DNA from: a virus
IMG/VR virus record: IMGVR_UViG_3300001533_001828
Span: 1 to 53,545 of that record
DNA: 53,545 nucleotides
Reading direction: 5' to 3' (one strand)
Both the position numbers and the translations under genes were made by a program. A model generated the notes under the pieces. The model did no database searches, had not been told where the DNA came from, and worked only from the letters and a program-made list of their open reading frames with translations. Every line of letters begins with the position of its first letter. Within the stretch, counting starts at the first letter, position 1. This document shows, piece after piece, positions 49,371 to 53,545 of the stretch.

Positions 49371-49657
49371 TGTACATACTTGCAATAAAAGGAAAGGAAG
49401 AGGAAGGTGCTTATGCAGTAACAGACGCGGACGGAGAGAAAGCTTTGTATCTATTTGACGATGAGGATGATGCTGTAAGGTATGCTGGACTATTAGAAGC
49501 AGAAGATTATCCCTTAATGTCGGTTGTAGAGGTTGAAGATGAAGTTGCAATAAAGACTTGTGAAATGTATGGATATCATTATGTTATAATTAATCAAGAT
49601 GAACTTGTAATACCTCCTAGAGAATATGATTTTATTCAAACGAATAGCTTATCGTAA
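49370..49657 (+). CDS. DUF3110-like protein, 95 aa
   Basis: The segment ALYLFDDEDDAVRYAGLLEA followed by EDYPLMSVVEVEDEVAIKTC and EMYGYHYVIIN is the DUF3110 pattern, a family I know from cyanobacteria and plastids, where the function is unknown. This is one of the best signs of a cyanobacterial host. The protein is strongly acidic, with a short N-terminal strand MYILAIKG. It lies between the two subunits of the recombination nuclease, starting on the gene 47 stop and overlapping gene 46 by 32 bases, so it should be made together with them. It may have come from a host gene, but its role in phage infection is not known. Confidence 0.85.
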   Translation: MYILAIKGKEEEGAYAVTDADGEKALYLFDDEDDAVRYAGLLEAEDYPLMSVVEVEDEVAIKTCEMYGYHYVIINQDELVIPPREYDFIQTNSLS

Positions 49658-51341
49658 CTTTTTATCTTCTGGAAATACTCCAACGGAAATTTTTTTGAAT
49701 GTAAGCGAAAATACATTAATTGTTGGTCACAATGGATCTGGTAAAAGCACTTTACTTGATGCATTATGTTTTGTTTTATTTAATAAAGCATTTCGTAAAA
49801 TTAACAAATCCCAATTAGTTAATACTATTAATGAAAAAGATTGTGTAGTAGAAGTTGAGTTTTCCATATCAAATAAAGAATATAAAGTTATTCGTGGTAT
49901 TAAACCAACTATCTTTGAGATATGGATTGATGGTGTTCTTCAAAATCAAAGTGCTTCATCAATGGATCAACAAAAATATCTTGAAGATATAGTACTTAAA
50001 CTTAACTACCGATCATTCACTCAAATTGTTATTTTGGGAAGTGCATCTTTTGTTCCATTTATGCAATTATCAACTTCTCATAGAAGAGAAGTTGTTGAAG
50101 ATTTATTGGATATTAAAATCTTTTCTTCAATGAATGTTATATTAAAGGAAAAAATTAAGAAGGTAAATGAAAAGATAAAAGAATTAGAAATTATTGATAC
50201 CTCAATTAAAGAAAAAATTTCAATGCAAGAAAAATTCATTGAAGAATTGGAAAAACGAGGCAAAAATGATATAGATCAAAATAACAAAAAAATTAAAACA
50301 TTATTAGATGAAATTGATTCATTCATTAATATTAATTTGGACTTGGATGAAAAGGTTAAAAATATAACAGAAGAACAAAAAAAAATTTCTGACGCATCAA
50401 ATAAACTTAAAAAGTTAAATAATCTGAAGGGAAAAATTACACAAAAAGCATCACAAGTATCAGAGCAATGTAATTTTTTTGCTAATAATACGGTTTGCCC
50501 TACTTGCACCCAAAATATTGATGAAAAAACTAAATTAAATAAAATTGAAGAACTTAATGTTAAAAAGAATGAATTTGAAAATGGAATTCGGAATATAGAA
50601 ACAACGATTATAGAAGAAGAAAAAAATCAAAAAAAGTTTTTAAACCTCTCTGATACTATTATAAAAATAAGTAATGAAATTACTCAAAACAATACTAAAA
50701 TATCATTTAGCCAAAGACATATCAAAGAACTTGAATGTGAAATTCAAAAGACTTCCGAAAAACTTAAAAATAAAAATATTGAACACGAAAATTTAGAAAA
50801 GTTAAAAAAAGAAAAAGAACTTCTATTTAAGAAAAAATCAAAATATAAAGAAGCAATTAATTACTTGGATTTTTCTCAATTTTTAATGAAAGATGGTGGA
50901 GTTAAAGCAAAGATAATTAAAAAATATATTCCATTAATGAATCAGCAGGTCAATAAGTATTTGCAAATGATGGATTTTTATATTAATTTTACCTTTGATG
51001 AAGAATTTAAAGAAAATATAAAATCTCCAATGCACGATGACTTTAGTTATGATAGTTTTAGTGAGGGTGAGAAAATGAGAATTAATCTTGCAATACTTTT
51101 TACTTGGAGAGAAATTGCAAAAATGAAAAATTCTATCAATACAAATCTTTTAATTATGGATGAAGTTTTTGATAGTTCTCTTGATATGAGTGGGACTGAT
51201 TATTTCACTAAAATTATAAAATATGTAGTAAAGGATTCTAATGTATTTGTAATATCTCACAAAGTTGATGAATTGACTGATAAATTTGATTCCGTTATAC
51301 AATTTAAAAAAGTTAAAGGTTTTAGTAAAATTATATCTTGA
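49626..51341 (+). CDS. 46: gp46, recombination endonuclease subunit (Rad50-like ATPase)
   Basis: This is a 571-aa SMC/Rad50-type ATPase (T4 gp46 is 560 aa). Motifs are Walker A VGHNGSGKST (33-42), a Q-loop region FTQIVILGSASFVPFMQLS, two long coiled coils flanking a zinc hook CPTC (about residue 291), the ABC signature SFSEGEKMRINLA (about 476-488) and Walker B NLLIMDEVFD (about 505-514), with a following SHK switch. It partners with gp47. The start ATG 49626 lies inside the DUF3110-like gene. The stop TGA overlaps the -35 box of the next promoter. Confidence 0.96.
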   Translation: MILFKRIAYRNFLSSGNTPTEIFLNVSENTLIVGHNGSGKSTLLDALCFVLFNKAFRKINKSQLVNTINEKDCVVEVEFSISNKEYKVIRGIKPTIFEIWIDGVLQNQSASSMDQQKYLEDIVLKLNYRSFTQIVILGSASFVPFMQLSTSHRREVVEDLLDIKIFSSMNVILKEKIKKVNEKIKELEIIDTSIKEKISMQEKFIEELEKRGKNDIDQNNKKIKTLLDEIDSFININLDLDEKVKNITEEQKKISDASNKLKKLNNLKGKITQKASQVSEQCNFFANNTVCPTCTQNIDEKTKLNKIEELNVKKNEFENGIRNIETTIIEEEKNQKKFLNLSDTIIKISNEITQNNTKISFSQRHIKELECEIQKTSEKLKNKNIEHENLEKLKKEKELLFKKKSKYKEAINYLDFSQFLMKDGGVKAKIIKKYIPLMNQQVNKYLQMMDFYINFTFDEEFKENIKSPMHDDFSYDSFSEGEKMRINLAILFTWREIAKMKNSINTNLLIMDEVFDSSLDMSGTDYFTKIIKYVVKDSNVFVISHKVDELTDKFDSVIQFKKVKGFSKIIS

Positions 51342-51366
51342 CCTTTTTTCTGAAAGATGCTATTCT
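51338..51366 (+). promoter_or_regulatory. Sigma-70-type promoter before the DUF3310 gene
   Basis: TTGACC (51338-51343; 5 of 6) and TATTCT (51361-51366; 4 of 6) are exactly 17 bases apart. The -35 overlaps the gene 46 stop codon. The downstream ATG is 51397. It could start an early transcript carrying DUF3310, 45, 44 and 62. Confidence 0.6.
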
Positions 51367-51396
51367 AGTTTTGAGAGTTTATTGTTTTTGATTAAA

Positions 51397-51807
51397 ATGG
51401 ATGAATATCCTTATAGCGGAGTAGAATATACATTCTCTATAAATGAGAATAATATGATCAATATAGATAAAAAAAATATTTCAAAAAAATATGAAATAAC
51501 AAATCAAAATGGATTTTGGAAATATAATGAAGATAAAATCCTAAAAGAAATCAAAGAATATCTTGGAAGTACTTATAAATCTCATTATACTTCTCAAGAA
51601 TCTAAAACTCAAACTCTTGATCTGATTGAGAGTATTGGCGATGCAGAACCATTTTGTCGCAGTAATGCAATTAAATATCTTTCTCGTTTTGGGAAGAAGA
51701 ATGGTAAATCAAAGATGGACATTCTGAAGGCAATCCATTATTGTATTCTTCTTTACCATTTTGCTGGACTTTGTAATGAAACTAAGAACCCCTATGAAAC
51801 TTTCTGA
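51397..51807 (+). CDS. DUF3310-like protein, 136 aa
   Basis: The start is placed at ATG 51397 (MDEYPYSGVEYTF), downstream of a promoter-like site; a longer frame from 51286 runs back into gene 46. The C-terminal half, TQTLDLIESIGDAEPFCRSN and AIKYLSRFGKKNGKSKMDIL followed by KAIHYCILLYHFA, is the DUF3310 pattern found in many phages, sometimes annotated as a nucleotide kinase without firm evidence. I see no P-loop. The N-terminal half is variable. The gene overlaps gene 45 by 14 bases. A role in nucleotide metabolism or replication is suggested only by context. Confidence 0.85.
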   Translation: MDEYPYSGVEYTFSINENNMINIDKKNISKKYEITNQNGFWKYNEDKILKEIKEYLGSTYKSHYTSQESKTQTLDLIESIGDAEPFCRSNAIKYLSRFGKKNGKSKMDILKAIHYCILLYHFAGLCNETKNPYETF

Positions 51808-52456
51808 TAAAACACTTTCCATTTTAAAAAACTTTTCTAGTATTAATCAATCAATTTTGGTTAAATCTGGAAATAAAATTCGTACAATGTCTATAATGAA
51901 GACTATTCTTGCAGAAGCAGAAGTTGATGAGCATTTCCCAAAAGATTTTGCTGTTTATGATTTGAATCAATTTTTGAATGGTCTTTCTCTTCATCAAGAT
52001 CCAGATTTAGATTTTGATAACGATAAGTATGTAATTATTAGAGAAGGAAAAAGAAAAGTAAAATATTTCTTTGCAGATCCTGAAGTTATTGTTTCTCCAC
52101 CCGATAAAGAAATTTCACTTCCAAGTAAAGATATTTGTTTTCAACTTGAACACTCACAATTAGATAAAATTAAAAAAGCTGCAGCGGTATATCAATTGGA
52201 TGATTTTTCTGCTATTGGTGAGAATAAAACAATTCGTTTAGTTGTTCGTAATAAAAAGAATGACTCATCTACTGAATACTCAATTGATGTAGGAGAAACT
52301 GATAGAGATTTTATTTTCAATTTTAAAGTTGAAAATTTGAAGATTATTCCTTCTTCTTATGATGTTGTAATGTCTTCAAAGTTGATTTCTCAATTTACAA
52401 ACGAAAATTATAAATTAAACTATTTTATTCCAATGGAGCCAGATTCAACTATTTGA
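51794..52456 (+). CDS. 45: gp45, sliding clamp
   Basis: The start is set at ATG 51794, giving MKLSDKTLSILKNFSSINQS, which parallels T4 gp45 (MKLSKDTTALLKNFATINSG). An in-frame ATG at 51761 would add eleven residues that are absent from the family. The 220-aa length matches T4 (228 aa). Other conserved parts are FAVYDLNQFLNGLSL, KYFFADPEVIVSPP and the closing strand YKLNYFIPMEPDSTI. The trimeric clamp tethers gp43 polymerase and, in T4, also activates gp55-dependent late promoters. It overlaps the DUF3310 gene. Confidence 0.95.
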   Translation: MKLSDKTLSILKNFSSINQSILVKSGNKIRTMSIMKTILAEAEVDEHFPKDFAVYDLNQFLNGLSLHQDPDLDFDNDKYVIIREGKRKVKYFFADPEVIVSPPDKEISLPSKDICFQLEHSQLDKIKKAAAVYQLDDFSAIGENKTIRLVVRNKKNDSSTEYSIDVGETDRDFIFNFKVENLKIIPSSYDVVMSSKLISQFTNENYKLNYFIPMEPDSTI

Positions 52457-52500
52457 TATTGTTATTTGTTCTATAATAATAAAATTATATTTACTTTGCT

Positions 52501-53460
52501 ATGGAAATTACTGAAAATAAGCCTTTTTTATGGGTAGAGGAGTGGGCACCAAAATCTGTTGAAGATTTGGTATTAAATAAAAACATTAAAGAATTTTTTC
52601 TTAAGGTTGAAAGAGATGGACAACTCAATCAAAATTTGATCCTTCAAGGAAGCCAAGGATGCGGTAAAACACAAACAATTAAAACATTATGTAATATTAC
52701 CAAACAAGATGTTTTGTTCCTTAATGGTTCTTCCGAGGGTAGATATCTTGATACTATTCGTAATCAAGTTATTAATTTTGGAACAACTGTTTCAATGTTT
52801 AGTGATAAAAAGAAAGTTATATTCTTTGATGAGTTTGATGGAACAACGAATGATGTAATGCTTTGTCTTCGTGGAGTTATAGAGCAACTTCATAAAAATG
52901 TTTGTTTTATTTTTACTTGCAATAATCTTAATAAAATTATTGATCCAATTAAGTCTAGATGTGCTGTTTTAAAATATACTCCGATTTCAAAAGAAGAAAA
53001 ACCTCAAATGATGTCGGATATTTTTAAAAGAGTTTGTTATATATTAGATCAAGAAAAAGTAGATTATGAAAAAAAAGTAATTCTTGAATTAGTTAAAAAC
53101 CATTTTCCTGATATTAGAAGTTTATTAAATGTTTTACAACACTATTCTACTATTGGTAAAATTGATACTGGTATTCTTTCTACTATTTCTGATATTAGGA
53201 TTGAGCCTTTAATTAAAAATCTTAAAGATAAAAACTTTTCAGAAGTTAGAAGTTGGGTAGCATCTAATATTGATAATGACCCAGAAAAAATGTTAAGGTT
53301 GGTTTATGATTCTCTTTACAAATATTTGGATGGACCAAGCATTGCTGCTTGTGTTTTAGTAATTGCAAAGTATCAATATCAGTCTGCATTTGTTTGTGAT
53401 CAAGAAATTAACCTCTTAGCAGCATTAACAGAGTTAATGGTTGAGTGTAAATTCCGATGA
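52501..53460 (+). CDS. 44: gp44, clamp loader ATPase subunit
   Basis: This 319-aa AAA+ protein has exactly the length of T4 gp44. Motifs are WVEEWAPKSVEDLVLN (N-terminal), Walker A GSQGCGKT (50-57), Walker B VIFFDEFDG (Asp110-Glu111), sensor 1 FIFTCNN and the SRC arginine-finger motif (152-154). Four copies join gp62 to open and load the gp45 clamp. A 44-base gap with a TATAAT-like box (52472-52477) but no good -35 precedes it. Its stop overlaps gene 62 as ATGA. Confidence 0.97.
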   Translation: MEITENKPFLWVEEWAPKSVEDLVLNKNIKEFFLKVERDGQLNQNLILQGSQGCGKTQTIKTLCNITKQDVLFLNGSSEGRYLDTIRNQVINFGTTVSMFSDKKKVIFFDEFDGTTNDVMLCLRGVIEQLHKNVCFIFTCNNLNKIIDPIKSRCAVLKYTPISKEEKPQMMSDIFKRVCYILDQEKVDYEKKVILELVKNHFPDIRSLLNVLQHYSTIGKIDTGILSTISDIRIEPLIKNLKDKNFSEVRSWVASNIDNDPEKMLRLVYDSLYKYLDGPSIAACVLVIAKYQYQSAFVCDQEINLLAALTELMVECKFR

Positions 53461-53545
53461 GTTTTTATAAAATCGATTACAAATCTCTAAAGGAGATGCC
53501 AGTCAAGACAACTCCTGAGAATGTGAAAGAGGCAAATGAAGGTCT
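53457..53545 (+). CDS. 62: gp62, clamp loader small subunit (start only, cut by window end)
   Basis: ATG 53457 overlaps the gene 44 stop, and the visible residues are MSFYKIDYKSLKEMPVKTTP followed by ENVKEANEG. The frame is open to the window edge. Gene 62 follows 44 in T4-type phages, and the short visible peptide is compatible with cyanophage gp62. The assignment rests mainly on position and coupling. Confidence 0.75.
   Translation, partial: MSFYKIDYKSLKEMPVKTTPENVKEANEG

Noticed and set aside
51286-51396. N-terminal extension of the DUF3310-like gene
   Set aside because: It reads back into gene 46 and through a promoter-like sequence; ATG 51397 fits better.
51761-51793. Longer start for gp45
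   Set aside because: The family starts at MKLS; the extra eleven residues overlap the DUF3310 gene further and have no counterpart in T4.
52453-52477. Promoter before gene 44 (TTGATA with TATAAT)
   Set aside because: The spacing is only 13 bases, too short for a sigma-70 promoter; no better -35 was found, so it is not listed as a feature.
1-53545. tRNA genes, integrase, transposase or attachment site
   Set aside because: No cloverleaf-like sequence and no recombinase motifs were seen in any gap or gene; a full tRNA scan could not be run.

Overview
This window is part of a T4-like myovirus genome, almost certainly a marine cyanophage. All recognisable genes are on the + strand and the DNA is visibly AT-rich. 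Three things point to a cyanobacterial host. The order of head, tail and replication genes is that of T4-type cyanophages (6-7-8, 13-14-15-16-17-18-19-20, 67, 21-22-23, then uvsY-uvsW-55-47-46-45-44-62). Several baseplate and tail proteins are very large. A cyanobacterial DUF3110-type protein lies between genes 47 and 46. I saw no photosynthesis or other auxiliary metabolic genes, no tRNAs, no integrase and no CRISPR array.

Region 1 (1-3800) is an accessory region of tiny genes and long, repeat-rich gaps. It holds the end of a DUF6011-like zinc-finger gene, several unknown small genes including a pair of tandem paralogues, a glycosyltransferase-like gene and a small basic protein. The gaps carry a promoter-like repeat present twice at exactly 1000-base spacing, seven exact copies of the 9-mer TTTTCCACA (either strand), a palindromic repeat family, a 5 x 8-bp microsatellite next to a C9 run, and a ten-unit 12-bp tandem repeat.

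Region 2 (3827-32063) builds the baseplate, fibres and neck: an unknown protein, gp25, gp6, a giant gp7 (3417 aa) carrying a YHYH-like domain, gp8, a 2457-aa DUF4815 protein, four small proteins, a repeat-built 904-aa fibre protein, gp13 and an extended gp14. Region 3 (32088-44855) covers tail completion, DNA packaging and head: gp15, gp16, a DUF5872-like protein with a T4-type capsid-targeting N-terminus, gp17, gp18, gp19, gp20, a gp67-like core protein, an unknown 88-aa protein, gp21, gp22 and gp23, closed by a strong terminator. Region 4 (44929-53545) holds a tail-tube-like protein in the position of gene 3, UvsY, UvsW, an unknown protein, the late sigma factor gp55, gp47, a DUF3110 protein, gp46, a DUF3310 protein, gp45, gp44 and the start of gp62.

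Regulation is partly readable. Exact TATAAATA late-promoter motifs lie before gene 8, the 112-aa tail gene, gene 18, gene 67 and gene 22, with one-base variants before 20, 23 and the gene-3-like gene. Sigma-70-like promoters lie before gene 55 and before the DUF3310 gene, fitting earlier expression of recombination and replication functions. gp55 made from this window would direct host polymerase, with gp45 as activator, to the late promoters of the structural genes.
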